DNA of 64,000 bases from Colletotrichum lupini (taxonomy: Eukaryota; Ascomycota; Sordariomycetes; Glomerellales; Glomerellaceae): contig NC_064682.1 in assembly GCF_023278565.1 (NCBI RefSeq), forward strand, positions 434,001 to 498,000, written 5' to 3'. Position numbers and translations under genes: made by a program. Position 1 is the first letter of the stretch; every line of letters begins with the position of its first letter. Under the pieces are notes generated by a model, which saw only the letters and a program-made list of their open reading frames with translations, did not search any database and was not told where the DNA came from. Positions 1 through 14,300 of the stretch are shown here, piece after piece.

Positions 1-3000
1 GCTCCTCCCACGCGCTAGAAGCGAGCTAGAAACCTCTGCCTGGGATGTCAAGTTCTTCAGAAGGTCAGGACAAGGGCCTTCCCTCGCCTGACTCGTCCAG
101 CGGTCAATCTCACAACCTGCGTCCCCGACAGGGCCACGCTCGTGACAATCTTTAGCGGGCCACAAACCCCTGGACGTAGCTTCACCGGTGTGGAGTAGGG
201 CCTTCATCGAGTCCTCTTTGCGGTCAAGAGGATTTGCAAGACGCCCGCACCACTGGTCCCCTCGAAAGTTTAAACTGCCCAGGGGCCGGGGATAGGCCCA
301 AGGGCCTGCTATCTTCACTCAGCCGTTGAATGCTTAGTGGTCTTGTACTCTGGAAGGCTTCTTGAATTTCACCGGTTGGCTCGGACATATGGAAAAGAAC
401 GGTTTCCTCGCATATGAGCTTACTGAAGTTATCACACAAGACATCGGGTTCTGGGCGTTTACGGCACACCGGTCATACATATCGGTCGTAGCTTGAAGTC
501 ACTAACATTCGATCTCATCATCGGGCGACGACTAGAAGCTATTCGTCCGACATGCCGAGAGAACAGCTGACTTTTTCCCGCCTCACCTCCTCTGTCGAGA
601 CTGTCGCCTACCGATTACAAGACAAAGAAGCGACGTTGGGGGTACGAATATGTCATAACATCAAAGCGTTGACGTGCAGCAGAGATGAGTTTGCGGGCAT
701 CGTCATGTCAGTGAGGCACAAAGTTCATGCTCAGGTCAAAGCGAAAAACGCACCCGGGCCATACTGAGACCTACGTCTCACGTGAAGCACTGCCCATTGT
801 CGATCCTGATAGAAAACTCTTGGTATGGATTTGGCGCTTAGAGAAACGTCGGATCCGCTCGGAGAAGACACCGTCGGAGAAACGCAGCGCAGCAGGTATG
901 TCGAGCCGCGGCTCTCTGTCATTGATCTTGGAGTACATCTCCAGCCAAGACCAGAACACCAAAGTATCGTCGTTCCCGAGGAAGCAACGCAGGCGGAAAA
1001 CCATGGGCCCCGACCCGGACCGCAGCATTGAGCTCTTGCCGACACTTGGCTAACATGGCTCTTTTGCTCTCGGGGCAGGCAAACTGACGTCGTGCTGTCG
1101 TCTTCTTTGCGGCATCGGCGAGATCGCCGAAAAAGTCAAAAAGCATAATGAGGTTAACTTGCTGCGGGCTCAAGCTTTGCGAGGGGGATGAGTGAGGGTA
1201 AGGGTGAAGGAAGGGGAAGGGGGTGGTGGTTTGGATCGTTGGAGATTTCCATTGCAGCATTTGGCAGGCAGCGCACGGTCGATCCGGTCCAGGGTGGATG
1301 GAACATGGGCAAAATAGTCACCTAATATTGCTTCCCTCCCAAATTGTTATCCCGTACGGATGGATGCCTTCAGCAAGGCCGGCATCAACCGGTGACAGGT
1401 ATGATGAGTCAAGTGCATCACTCTCCCGCAAATCTATCAAGAGTCGAGACTTCTCGAGACGAACTCGAAGGGCCAAGCGATAATTAGGTTGCTGTGGGAT
1501 GTAAAGAGAACGACTGGTCGTTCCCCCCTTTGCCTTCATTCAACTTGTTGACCGGTGGTGGGTCAGACGTCAAACTATCTTCATCGGTCTGGCGAAAGGG
1601 AACACCCATCACGTTCTCAACGGGTTTGAACGGGCGAGCTCCTTGCTAAACACGAGGCGCTACCATCCATCCGCGATACTACCGGTGACGGGGCCGGGCG
1701 GCAAGCGGCCGGGGCTGACGGAAAGGGCTGCGCCGGTTGATGAGTAGTGGAAGGGGAGAAACCGTCGACCAGTGGCTCCCCCGTTGAATCGAATGACATT
1801 TTCCACGTGGTGAAAGGATAGCCCCGTCGGGAAAACGCCAGCTTGCGGAGGCTGCGGAGCGAAGACGAGCACACACACACACACACAAAGACAAGGCGAA
1901 TTTGAAACGTCCCCGAGAATGGGACGATAGTCAACCCGTCTGGGAACGCCTAGCGGGGAGTCCATGTCCGCAGTGGAGAGCCACGTAGAGCCACTTCATC
2001 AACTAGAAGTTCTCTAATATGGGCATGAAGTGGGTGGACGACGCCACGCGAACAGCTGCAAGTTGCGAGTTGTAACTACTGACCGCTGGCTCTCAAAAGA
2101 CCCTGGATGGGGAAAACGGAGACGAAAAGATGGATACGATATTAAACCAAAGAAAACAGCACATATTTGCTAGGAAGATGTCGTCAGTGCAGTCACATAA
2201 AAGAAGCGGTGACCTTATCAATCTCGTCGGAAATGATGGCCTCTGCATCGGAAGATCCAGGTTCTCACTAGCGTCGGCACCTTGAGAGGTAGCTGGAGCT
2301 CGGGAAAAGACAAGGCTCACGCACTTGATGTACAGTCACTGCAGACTGCTTTGAGTGCTGGCTGGTCAGGGCGAGTAATATGGTACGAAATGGCATTGGG
2401 ATGCGCCTCTCCGTCGTTTCGCCTTGACAAACGATTTCTGAATGATCTCCGCAAGACAGGGGCTGGGCCACGTGCAGACCGATGGGCTGTGTCCCAAACT
2501 CTCGCCCATCGATCTGGTTGAAGAAATGAAATAAATGAATACATGAGAAAAAGTGACCTGACATGGCCTGGTAGGCTGGCACGCCGCACGCCCTCGAGCC
2601 TTGGACGTGTGGACTGCCGAGGCATAATGTGGATGGGGATGTACTTATGCCCCCCAGGCCCTGCCAGAACTGCGGACGCACAAAGACATGCATAAGTTTG
2701 AACCCCGGTATATGCCCATTGCATGCGACGGTGCGAGATCCAGAGACTGGGTGGTCTGGGCAGATACTTTCGAGTTCCCGCGCTTCTTGTTACATTTTGC
2801 GGAATATTTCTTGACCTCAGCCAAGCCAAGAACAACGTCTGTTTTGCAACTGAAATCCTTAAATGAACTTCTCTCTCTCTCATCTCATCGTGGTGAAAGT
2901 GAGGCAACTAGCTTGAATGCCTGCCCCAGAGTCACTAAGTCGTTCTCGGAAAGCGTTCAGCTGTCACACTGCAGCCATGATGCCCGTTGCAGAGAGGACT

Positions 3001-5460
3001 GGGCTCTACGGATAGACTCCAGAGTCTCATTAGACGTGGGAAACGCTGCCTTGACTCGAGTAGCGCATTACACCACCTCCGGCACCTATCCGTACGGATT
3101 CCGCCAGGGAATATGTCTGAACTGCCCGTTGCTCGACGTCGACTGTCGAACCGTTCTTGTCAGTACCGTTCGTGCGTGAAGCCAAGCCCTGCGTCGGCAC
3201 CGCGCGGCTGCGCCAGCATTGCGTTCTGCATCTACCCTTGCTGTGCTGCATCGCTTTCTCTTTCTCTGTCAGAACTGCCTCCTTCTTTCACGTCCTCGAC
3301 GCGAGTGCGGGGAGTTGTCTTGTCAAATGTACAATGTACCGGACTCTAGGGCCATGCACAAGAGGACCGTACCCTTAACCTTTGGGTCTCGTCATTGCCC
3401 CTGTCCGGCTCTGTAGCATCGAAGGTCCTAAAGTTCCCAGCCCAGGTGACGAGAATAAGATCAGGGAAGCTGCATTGTTGCCCCCCTCAGTTACATTTCA
3501 ATCTGGCTTTCGTCTCTGAGTGAACGCGTTCTTGCCCTCCTCCGCACCCCTTGATCGTCTCGTTTCTCAGCTCTACCACGTCCAGTGACGACTCACACCC
3601 AGACCCCTTGCACAAGGGGGAGGGTCCCCGGTGGATGTCCCACGGTTTCCGGGCCTTGGTCACTGATGGCACGCAGTGAGAAGCGCACGTTCTCTTGCTT
3701 CCATAATCCCTGCCGGGAGCTCGAAAGTCATGTGTCTGGGGACCTATTTCTGATTCGTAATTGGTGAAGAGAGACCTGGTCAAGGAGACGACAGAGAAAG
3801 AGCGTATCCGCACTCCGTAGAGAGGCAACAGCCAGCCCATCGCCAGGCAAGGCACCTTGTCGAGAGAGAAGAGCTGTGAAGACGCACTAGCGTGCAACAT
3901 CCCGACCAAATCTCCCAAGATGGTTAGTTTACTCACTGTGAGAAAACTCTCTTTCTCTACCCTCCTACTTCTGGTATGGCTTGGTGTTTAGCGTCAGCTA
4001 CTTTGATGGTGGCCAAGGATCACCAACCGTCCAAAGTGCACACTTCAAGCAGCTCAACAGCTGTCTTCTGGCTCGCTGGTCCTCCATCGCCCCCAGTACA
4101 TTCCCCGTTTTGCGTGGCCCTCCTCCTCAAATCTTGCGCCTTCGCCGAATAGAAGCTCGAGGAGGGCAACGTAGTTTTTGGGGACGAGCCGGTGCCTGTT
4201 TCGCTATCTCTGGTCGTGTTGCCGTCCGTGAAGAAGGATCACCCCTGGCGCCAATTAGTCTCGAGAGCCAATTTGGGGCAAAACTGCCCTATGGCAAGCC
4301 ATGTACGTCTGGCGTGGAAAGCCAACTCAAGCGTCGTTATGGTTTGTTTGGCTACCCGTGGTGCCCGGCCAGCCACCAGTAGAATAGCACGGGTCCATCC
4401 AGTGGGTTTTCCGTCCCCTTTTACTTTTCCCACAAACCATGACGCTGAGAGCATCAATGGCTGGCGGCATGAGGGCAAAGATTGCAAAGCAGCACGTACG
4501 CACACTGGCGCGGAGGGAAGACCTTTGGCCACCAAACCAAACGAGACCAGGCCGAGCAACCGATGAGAAAACGGAGCCACAAGAGTCGAGGAACCAGGGA
4601 TCGTTACGTAGGGACTGCGCGGCGCCGGTCTGGTATGCGTACCTGGGATGGTGGGAAGTCGCCCATGTCTCTCGCTGTGTAGGTTCCTTGCTTGGGCTTT
4701 GGGTCAGTTTACCTACCCCATACGTATGACTGACGAACAGATACTGCGTAGACAACATATCCAGTGCTGTGCAGCGGCAGCGTGTGCGACTCGAACTGTG
4801 CGTCCATGTATGTATCCATACAGATGTACTATTCCTACGAGGAGGAGGGGAGACTCAGGCACCACACTCCCCCCAGGACGGCCCAAAAACCTAGGCACAC
4901 CCCCTCGGACCGGGCCTGAGCCTGAGGGATTGTGCTCCAAATGGCGACGAGCAAGAGCCTGAACACTGCGCGCACCCTTCCTGTTCGGCTTGCCGCATCA
5001 ATTGTATCTTTCTGCCCGATCCGTCCGTCCATTCTCTTCTCCCACTCACTCACAAGCCACCTCTATGGCACCAAGTTCCAGTGGCCCACGGTCTGGGTTT
5101 CTAACCTTTCTGGAGCCAAAGAGCAAGGGCCAAGGGGGCAATCATTGTTCTGGGACCATGATGCTTGCTGCCCGTCAGTCTGGTCTGCCCCCCGCCGGCT
5201 CTGGCTGGCTAACTAGGACTCAGGTACATCAGTGGGAGCGTGTTTGTGTCTCTTCCTACGGATACTCTCACTTGCCTTGCCCTCTTCCTTCTCCCTCAGT
5301 CTGTCTGTCTCTTTGGTCTGGCCCTCCCACTCACCCCCCTTCGTCTCGTTTACCTTACATATACCTCCGACGTAGCGGTACTTGTATGGCCCTGACCTTG
5401 CATGACAATCCCAGCTACATTCTTTGCGTGGATTTCCCTGAGCGTCGTCGCCCAGGCCAT
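1..5460. other. gene-poor left region
   Basis: I find no gene here that I can support. Open frames on both strands are short, overlap each other and do not join across plausible splice sites. The composition is balanced and not RIP-like. The only notable items are a (CA)n run at 1870-1887 and pyrimidine-rich DNA toward the right end, which belongs to the promoter of the gene at 5885. A 75-codon minus-strand frame at 1146-919 has fungal-looking codons but matches no family I know and could not be extended. Confidence 0.5.
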
Positions 5461-5884
5461 CTATATACAGAACCTCCAAGCACCTCTCTCACACGCTCTT
5501 CACACTCCTCGCCTTGTTCCCCATCCGAATCCACACTCTTGACAATACTTCGCCCCGACCTTTAAATACAAACGCGCCCACCCTTTTCTCGACTTTGACG
5601 ACGGCTTCACCGTATTTCCAGCTCTGTATCGATCTTTTCCCACCAGAACTTCTCCCTCCTTGTTGTTTTCGTCTACCAACTCTTGAACCTTTCTCGCCAA
5701 AGCCCGTATCTGCTGGCCACCACACACCCCTGACTGTACGACTCGGATCCCCGCCGCCACTGGTTTACACCGTACTCAACCCATTTCGACTAATACCCGC
5801 CGCCTGGGTTTTTTCCTTGTCCCTTCGGATCTACCTCCGGTCACCACGTCCCACGAAAAACACAACACCCAGAAAGCAGCAGCA
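5461..5884 (+). promoter_or_regulatory. probable promoter and pyrimidine-rich 5' leader
   Basis: A TATA-like CTATATAC lies at 5461-5468 and a second AT-rich box, TTTAAATAC, near 5562. From about 5470 to 5700 the strand is dominated by C and T, as is common in leaders of well-expressed fungal genes. The leader ends in GCAGCAGCA directly before the ATG at 5885. The assignment is by position and composition only; no transcription start can be proven. Confidence 0.35.
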
Positions 5885-6750
5885 ATGTGCAACTACACTC
5901 AAGTACGTCTCGACCAACAAACAACGCATCTTCCCGACGATGATGGATATTTGCTATTTACGCCAGGACTTTGGATTAACATTTTGGTGCCTCACAGAGA
6001 GAATTTCACTGCGGCCACGTCCGCTGGATCGTCTCGCGGTGGTGCCCAGTCTACACTCGCACACAACGACGCTGCCCCCCGTGCGTGACACATTTCGAGT
6101 ATAGGTACGTCCGCTGTCGTTTCTTTTTCCCTTCACCATGGCGCCCTCTTGCAGATCTTGACGGATGAAACCGAGTCATTCTTCCTCGCCCTTCCTCTCT
6201 GACTCTTCTCTTGGACAATGTACTGACGTGCATCAAAAATAGGGGCGATGAAGTTTGTGGTATGTCCTCTCTCCACGGCAACGCCGTCCTCTATCCTTCC
6301 TTTGCTCTTGGAGAGTCGATCATCGCCCATTCATCCACGCCGGGCAGGGGTGCGTGCTTCTGCTGTGTCTGTCTGCTGCCACGGAAATGGGATTGTGTCT
6401 CCAACTCCACTCTAACTCCAAGCACCTGGAATTGGGACTGGCATGGGGGTGTATGGCAAGGAAATTTGGCCCGCCCAGTCTCCCTGTTCACCCTCTCCTC
6501 TCAGAGCCAGAGAGCATAGAGCAAGCCAAAGCATCGATCACAGACACAGCAGCAGCAGCAACCCTTCTCCCATGTGGCGGTTGATGCGGTTATTCTCTCA
6601 GCTTTCTTTTCTCTTTTGCCTTTACTACCCTGCACTTCCGTTCTAGACTTTGGAGCTAACATGTGTCTCATCGTAGGCGAATGCAAGCCTTCAGCACCGA
6701 TCGTGTGGGAGAGCATGATCAGACGCAATAACACGCCAGTCGGATTATAA
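5885..6750 (+). CDS. small Cys/His-rich zinc-ribbon-like protein, 71 aa
   Basis: I read four exons: 5885-5902, 5998-6104, 6243-6259 and 6677-6750. All donors are GTACGT or GTATGT. Acceptors are CACAG, ATAG and GTAG, with TACTGAC and GCTAAC branch points before the last two introns. Phases join into one frame. The protein starts MCNYTQ and continues REFHCGHVRWIVSRWCPVY, RRCPPCVTHFEYR and GDEVCGECKPS. The CxxC and C/H pairs suggest metal binding. This MC-YTQ layout recurs in small uncharacterised Pezizomycotina proteins I remember, and their function is unknown to me. Exon 3 is a 17-nt micro-exon and intron 3 is 417 nt, so automatic gene finders may miss the gene. It stands alone in a gene-poor region. 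No signal peptide or membrane segment is visible. Confidence rests on the phase-consistent splicing and the family-like cysteine pattern. Confidence 0.82.
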
Positions 6751-9213
6751 GGTCATCGTCGAACCAAACCGACGAGACCCTTTTTCATCATTCCCTTCAT
6801 CCACCATTTTTTAGACAACATTCCGATCCAGAAAGGCCCACGCCCGGGGTGCAGATCCAGTCTGCAGCACGTCCTCTCTATCACATCTCACATTCTCCCT
6901 CGACCGCTTTGGCTCTGTCCCTCCAGCCTTTTGGGACAAAGTACAACACCAAAGAGATGGGATGAGAGAAGGATTGTGCAAGACAATTTCGTCAAAGCTA
7001 TCGCCTATACCAATTTTTTTTTTTTTTTTTCATCTTCAACGATTGTTTGATACTTGGCAACCTCGAGCAAGCGCCGCGTCACATAGCCACACAAACAATA
7101 CGCCAAGCATGGCCCTAGTCAAAGGGAGCGGTGGCCAGGTTCGAGAGACGACAATTACACGGTACCGGTGTATTTGGCTCCGGGGCCATCACCAACCTTG
7201 GCTTGGGCACATCGACGATGCTGCATCGCGCTAAGGCAGCCTTCCGCGACATTTTGTCCATACGGACGGGCCCTTTTACCAAGAAACCGACGCCGTCTCC
7301 AATTTGAATTCCCGTCTGCATGGCTTCGACGGGACCGATGGAGGGATGATGGCTGCACACACGCAGTAAGAGGGGGACGGATGAGGGGTCTCGACCATGC
7401 TGATCCCACATGATGAGCCAAGCAACACATTTACATGGCTCACGCTGTAAGAGGAGGAATATTTTATCATCATTGAAAGAGGGGAGGGAAGAGGGAGATT
7501 TTTTCGGAAAAAAGAAAACACAGCAAGGTGCAAACCTGCATCTCACTCACGGCGTTTGCGAATTCGAGCATTGCGGACAGGAAGTTACGGCGCTGACACG
7601 GAAACGAGCATTTCAACAATTTCCTTCATTATTCTGAGTAGCAGGAGGAAAGGCACCAACAGGCGGGAAAACAACACAGAGAAACAAACCGCCACACACA
7701 GCCAGCAACAGCAACTTTGTGTGGACACGAGGATCAGCAGCACGCGGAGAAAGTGCGGAATCATGGGTTACTTGGACGGGAGGGTCCGCAAGGGTGGGAA
7801 GCAGAAGAAGAGACGGCGTCGCGGACTATTCAACTTTATTCGGGCGCCTACGCCGACCACGGCACCGGGCTAGCGGCGGCTCTCCCCGGTCAAGCAAGAC
7901 GAGACGAGACCGTCTACCCTCCATCACGGCATCTCTCGCTCAGTCTTTCCTCTGTCTGCTCATGGTCGGTCAGGTCGTGCATTAGCCGACGTGGCCCGCG
8001 TTTGTCTCGGCTCCCGACTTTTATCACCTCCACACACCTACTTCACTCTCACTCTCACTCACACGTGTTGCGATAAAAGCACTCAACGGTTTTCAACCGC
8101 AGACACTTGGCAGCATTTTCATCCGGCGATGATTCATTATGTTCCTGATTTCGGCGTGTTTCTGATTGGAAAGCAAGGGAAAGTGAATTGGAGTTTGGGA
8201 TAAGGCACCAGCATGTTTTTCATCGTTTGTCCTGCTACCACACGGCGGACTGGGTAACGGGAGTTTGCATACACATCTTTTCTAGTTACTTTTGCTTATG
8301 GCCTCTTACAGTTCCCTCCACCCATCACCATTTCGGATGGTGTAGAGGGAAGAGAGCGCAAACAATTTTCCTGTACTTACATACCCACCAATACCTCGTC
8401 ACACATTTTTCACCAAACAGATGGATGCACTTTGGCAGCACAGCACAAACGGCGCAGTAGCGCTGATACCAGAAAAAAAAGAGATTTGAGAAAACTTAGA
8501 TACCTACTTTACACTACTTGCGTGTTCACTCCTCATCAAACCCTTGCCTCTTTTAGCGAAAGCTCACGTCTCTCGTGTTCATGTGCCCCGAATGCTTCCC
8601 AAGGCGCGGCTTCGTACCTCGCAGAATGTGGGTTTCCGTGATACTTTTCGAGGGATTTCACACTACGGAAGAAAGCGCAGGAAAAGGTTCAAAGTGCGTG
8701 CAGTAGCCGACATTCTGCAGCGTTCAACCGCCCTGCACACATACATACCTTCGCAAGTATACACACGTACATCCACCCCCGACGCCATTTCATCTAGCCC
8801 ACCCAGTAACTCTCCATAGCCGTCCCTCTCCGAAATCCATCCTCGAACATGAGATGACACGGCCAAACACGCCCGGGCCAGAGAGGAACTCGAGCAAAAC
8901 AGGGTCTCCATATACCGAGCAACACTGACTGGGCAAATTTTACCGCTTTGGTACACGCAACGAGGGTTACATGGTTCGTGAAATAAAGCGTGCTAATTAG
9001 GAGGGGATGATTCAAGTGGGACTGGACTAATAGGTACCTCCATGGGCCATTTACCATTCATTGCAAGGCGAGACACGACAGGGCTTGACAGGGAAGAGTG
9101 GAGAGGGGCTTTTCTGGTTAGCTCGACCACTACGAAGTACACACACGTCACAGGGTTGGTGCTTGATGTGCTTAGTGCTGTAACGTGTGGGAGGGACCAG
9201 AGAGAGGAGCGAG

Positions 9214-9278
9214 GGTGTGTGTGAGTGAGCGACTGAGAGAGAGAGTGTGTGTGTGTCTGTCCGTCTGCATGTGTGTGC
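9214..9278. repeat. GT/GA microsatellite
   Basis: An imperfect dinucleotide tract mixes GTGTGT, GAGTGAG and GAGAGA blocks. No gene spans it. It is a likely length polymorphism. Confidence 0.85.
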
Positions 9279-11313
9279 AAGGGGAGGGGAGGCATGTACG
9301 CGCGAGGAGGATTGACCGGTGAAGCTGCACTGCAGTGGCCCGCCGTCCTCTCGTTGGTCGTCGTGTTACGAGATGTGCCGAGCAAAGCGTGAGAAAGGCA
9401 GACCGAGCTTATGAACAATGGGACCGGTGGGAAATGAGGCAAGTGATAGGGGAATCAGGATAGCGAGATGGTGATGTCGGGCAATTTTGGGTTCTGTTAC
9501 GCTGTCCGGGCCTTGCGTTTGACCGTGAGCAAACGGGTCGAATTTGGGTTGCTAAGAAACAAGCGGCGGGCAGTTTTCTTTTGAGCGGGTGGTGATGAAA
9601 TCAATGGCACACACACCACGCAAACGATACATGACACTGACGGCCGTCAGCCATCCCTTTGCGGCCCGATGCCGCCCACTCTGGACTGACCGGTATTACA
9701 GACTAGACGTCCTCGGTGAGGGATCAGGTGTAGAACGAGTGGGAGTGCCAGGGTCCCGGACGAAGGAGCGACTCCCACGGCATCAGACGGGGTTGTTGGC
9801 GTGGGGTGAGAGAACGTTTCGTGGGACCCTTCAGATTTGTCCATTCCGTCACAGAAAAGAAGCCCTCCCCTCCCCGTCTATAGATACCGAATCCAGGTTG
9901 GCTCGTGGCACGTATTTGGGCATCTAGGGTCCCGCAAGCCACCACGCCTTTCTCGAGCAGTAGCGTGGTGGCTGTCTTTTGGTGCTTCGGAACTTGGAAC
10001 AGCTCGACCTGCCCGACGTGGGAGAACGTGGGATCAAGAAGGGAGAGGGAGGGGGGTGGGGGCTAGTGGCAGTTAGTATGCACGACGGGGTATACCAGAT
10101 GGTCATCTGAAGGTGTTTCGAAGTGCCTCCCGCGCGCTGGCCCCCGTCAACGACATTGATGGACGGTGTGAGGTGAGGTTTTGCGTCGTGGGGTGTAAGT
10201 GGGCATTGGCGATTTCACGCCAGAGACCAAGTTGGGCACACAGGACCATGGGACAATGGGCTGCCTCTCATTCAAGTAAATGCGGCTGCTGGGAGTTGGG
10301 ATGCCGTGCATCGTATCGCAGCTCAGCTGATGAGAGAAAATGGGTCGGGCACCGTCCAGCGCAATTGTACAGCAGAGCAGAAGCATTACAGATACGATAA
10401 TGATATATCTGGCTACACGTCATGTAAGGATACCTACATTTGATGATGCGCTGCGACGCAAATGCGAGAGCCCATCAGGCACGACGGGCCCCTCATTGGC
10501 GTACCTGTTGGGCTCTGTGCGACACTATATGTTGTCTCTGGCGCTCTCGTTAAGCTGTCTTATGAGCCACGGGGCGTTTGGTGCAGGGCTTTCGAAAATG
10601 TCTTGGGCGTCGGCATGGCACATCAATGATTCGAGGTACATGTGAGGCGCGCGCGTGTGTCTGCGTGGGATATGTGAGAAGAAGTGTTTAGGGGGGTGAG
10701 GGGTGAGAGTCTGTATGTTGTACAGGAAAGTGTGCATGTGAGCTCGCTCACTATGAGTATGAGCATGAGACTGACAGTGAGAGTGAGCCTGAGCATTGAA
10801 ACATTCGGTATGCCCACTCATGACGATGGGGCATCAACACTAACACACGCTTCGTCCCGATTTCCAGTCTAGTCTCTCGGGACTGTACGAAATACTCGGC
10901 CTTTCCAAGATGACCTCTGTCAAGTTGGGTTGTGAACTTCTGGCAGTACACGCCGGTTCGGGCCACTCTAACGGCCTTCAGCCAAGCGACATTGGCAATG
11001 AAAGGCTTCATCGGTTGGCCCAACGGCGCCGTCCGGCGTAGCCCGCAGAGGTGAAGCACATGGCACTCAAAGACATGGCAATCTAGCCTAGCCCACGTTC
11101 TAACTGCCACGCCGGGCGATCAATATCGCAACCTGCTCAACTTGGGTGACCGGTGAAGGTGTGGATCTTGTCTCCTCCCTCCGTACAGAGAAGTCTCTCA
11201 CCCTCTTCATCGTTTGCAGATTGATTCGACGCCAAGCCGGCTACGCTGGATAAATCCGTTGTCAAGCAGCATGCGGGTGTCAAAGAAGCTGCGCGTCGCA
11301 GCAAGCAAACGGC

Positions 11314-11333
11314 TTTTTTTTTTTTTTTTTTTT
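11314..11333. repeat. poly-T tract (20 T)
   Basis: Twenty consecutive T residues in noncoding DNA. No retroelement sequence or target duplication is evident beside it. Confidence 0.85.
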
Positions 11334-14300
11334 GGTGCTGCAACTCGGTCGTCATGAGGCATCATCGGCCCCCCAGAGTGAATGAAAGAAAGGGTGGGCC
11401 GAAAATGGGGTGTTTGCCATTATTGTAAGACTGTGTGAAGTACATTCATGGTTGTTGGCCAGTTCTTGAGGCCGCATTCTGATTGCATTCGCGCCGGATC
11501 AACAGTGCATTGCACATCTGTAGGGCAAAAGCTAGTGGCACCTTCTTCGAAAGCTTAGGTAGAATACACTGATTCGTGTCTTTCCAAGCACACGAGCTCA
11601 CGTAGCAGTCAAGCACTACCGGATATCGTGGGGTTGAGAGGAGGGTAGGGTGCAACTCAAGATACCCAAACCTGCTGTGTTCCCGTACTCGATGCTCGGT
11701 TTCCGCCGGTTGAGCTGAGGAAACTGACTTCCAGACTGCTGAAGCTCTTCACACCCTTCCCGGAGAATGCGCTGCTGCATGGAGCTATGGCCATTGGACG
11801 GACAGGGCCGTTGCATCCCATCCCATCCCACATTCACGTCGCAACGGCAGTTAAAGTAAGATGAGATGCCGGGGTAAGACTGTCATCTTGTCGTCAGAAA
11901 TTGACCGGTACGGATACAGGCGCAACAAATGAAAAGCTTACATGTCGCAACTCGCAAACACGCAAGCAAAGTCAGTGACTCGGGATGATGAGTGGTTTCG
12001 TTCAAAAATTTCAGGGATGTCGTCCTTCATCTGGATGCTTGGGCCGTTGGAAAGAGTTTGTCCCTCAGTCATAGCCTATGGCAACTTAGCCATGTGTGCA
12101 ACCGATGAAGAGCTCGAGGGGTAACCCTCACAGGCCGAGAATGTCGCATCTGCCCCCCTCTCTCTACCTCTTTCCCCGTGGTGGCCTGCTTGCTCTCCGC
12201 GCCTGTCACATATCATATCCCCTAGTAGATCTGAAGGCTGCTTATCTGCCGTCACCAGCCTTCTTGTCACCTTCTCGAAGGGTAAAGCCCCCCCCCAAAG
12301 ATGAACAGAGCGTCTCCGGATGCGCCTAATTGCTGAAGATAATTATGATAAGATTAGCCGGGCAAAGTCGATATCATCAGACTGGTGGTATCTTGAGTGG
12401 CATGTCGTGACAGCATCTTTCCTCTGACCTGGCCGCGATAACAATCTGCCAAGGGAGAGAGAGTGTGAGATGGTCCTTTGCACCTCGACTGGTTTCGGCG
12501 TGTCTCGTCCCGGGCTCTGCATTTGGTGGTTTTGCGCGGAATCCTCCCCATTGAAACGATTCCTGTGGTCGCCCGTCACCTGATTGACTTTGGCTGCGCC
12601 ATCTAGGCCGAAATGCAAACCAGCAAGCCACCCCCGAAAAGGTTGCGACGGGCAAGCTTTCTGGACTGGACACTCGCTCATCGGCATCCCTGGACTTCGT
12701 TCCCCCCTCGCCCTCATCCTCACTCTTGACCCCTCCCCTTCTCAAGTTCTTCCCAGCACTCGTTTGATTGACCGGTGCGGGGCCTTTGAAGCACTTGTGT
12801 CACTGTGTATTTGAAATGTAGTTCGGTTCAAGGTGGCCGCCAACTTGAGACAGGATTTCTATGGTCCATCATTGCAGACCGCTTATTAGATGGCAAGGCT
12901 CTGTCGGTCTGTACAAGCGTCCAAGACCGCAAACCCACAAACCCCCGCAGATATTCTGACTGGAGAAGAACGATCCCGAGCTGGCTGATCGACCCTTCGT
13001 CATATTGTCGTCGTGCCGAGCTTCCTCAACGGTCTGTTGCCTCCGAACCCCAGGTCTCCACTGTTGCCGAAATGTTAGTGGGCAATGCGGTTTTAGTTAT
13101 CCGACCTACGGATATTTCTGCAAATTTCCAAAGTGACGAGCCAGACAAGCCGCATGTCGCCAGCGACATCCACATCCCGAGACGCCCCGTCGCGCGGTGT
13201 TGCAGACAAAACGTTCAGTGGATAGCTATCACTCAAAACGTACCGGGAGCCCCATCTCTATTGGGGGCCACAGTACCCTAGTTGCCGACACATGCGAAAG
13301 GATGGGATACCTAGGTGCTAGTTACGGAATCAAGAATTTGAGCTTCATCTTGTTTCCGGACTCTGGCTTCTTAGGGGTTGACGTAAGGCCATTCCGACCT
13401 TCTTCAGAAGGACTTTACGACCGACCGAGTCTTCGAAGAACCGGGGTCTATATTAGCAGCGCTTCGGTCTAAGATATTTGACTTGTCGAAGCATCGTTGA
13501 TGAGGGGTAGCATGAGAACATGGAGGGTTTCCACTGGCAAAGCTTGCTCACCGAGCCATCCCTCTAATTCCGGGCTGCTCCAAACCATCCAAAAATTGGA
13601 CAAGCCAGGCCAGGTGAGGTGTACTGATCCGGGTGAATGTCAACTAGGGGAATGTCGGCCACGCTCATTCATGCCCGCTGAACCTGTACGACCGTCAACG
13701 AGCTGCACCCATCCCAGGAGTAACGAACCTAGCTCTGCACACCCTCCCAAGATGTCCTTCCTAGGTACTCCGTACAGTTTGACGGCGGCTCTGCGAGTTC
13801 CAAACCCACAGATGGACGACATTCATTTGTCATCTTCCGTCACCTAACTTCGGCGAGCGATACGCCGCATGTACGCAAAGCTCTTCGAAAGGGAATCGTC
13901 TGCTGTAGCCCGGCCATCCCGCGGAAATTTGAGACGGGCAGGCCTTGGTACCGAGCGCGGCGGGCACGGAGCCGTCGCCGCAGATGTTGCCATAGTTCGA
14001 CCACCCTGTTGAGTCTGTTATGCAAACGTGCCCCTACAACATCCATCAACAGACAGAAACACGTGACCGGAGCTCGCCCGAGTGTTATGTATCTGTACTT
14101 TGGTTACTTCAACTCAGTTAGTCCCTTAAGTCCAGGGCAAGTGCCAATCATGGTCCCCTAACATGGATCGGTCTCCGGGAGGATTTAAGATTCTCACAAG
14201 CGCACGGTGGCTCTTCCGGCGACTATGTACTGGCAGCGAAGAAACGGTTCAATTAACAAACGGGGATGCCAGGGGCCATTGCATTGTTGTCTCGTTGCTC

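Noticed and set aside
919..1146. Minus-strand 75-codon frame beginning MLFDFFGDLADAAKK
   Set aside because: Codons look plausible, but no splice continuation or family was found and the overlapping frame is equally open.
2317..2907. 196-codon minus-strand frame
   Set aside because: It has no ATG-proximal context, domains or splice structure, and other frames over the same bases are equally open.
4990..6104. Long plus-strand open frames upstream of and over the small Cys-rich gene (4990-5565, 5514-6104)
   Set aside because: They are low-complexity translations of a pyrimidine-rich leader. The second overlaps the real exon 2 in a different frame and gives no conserved pattern.
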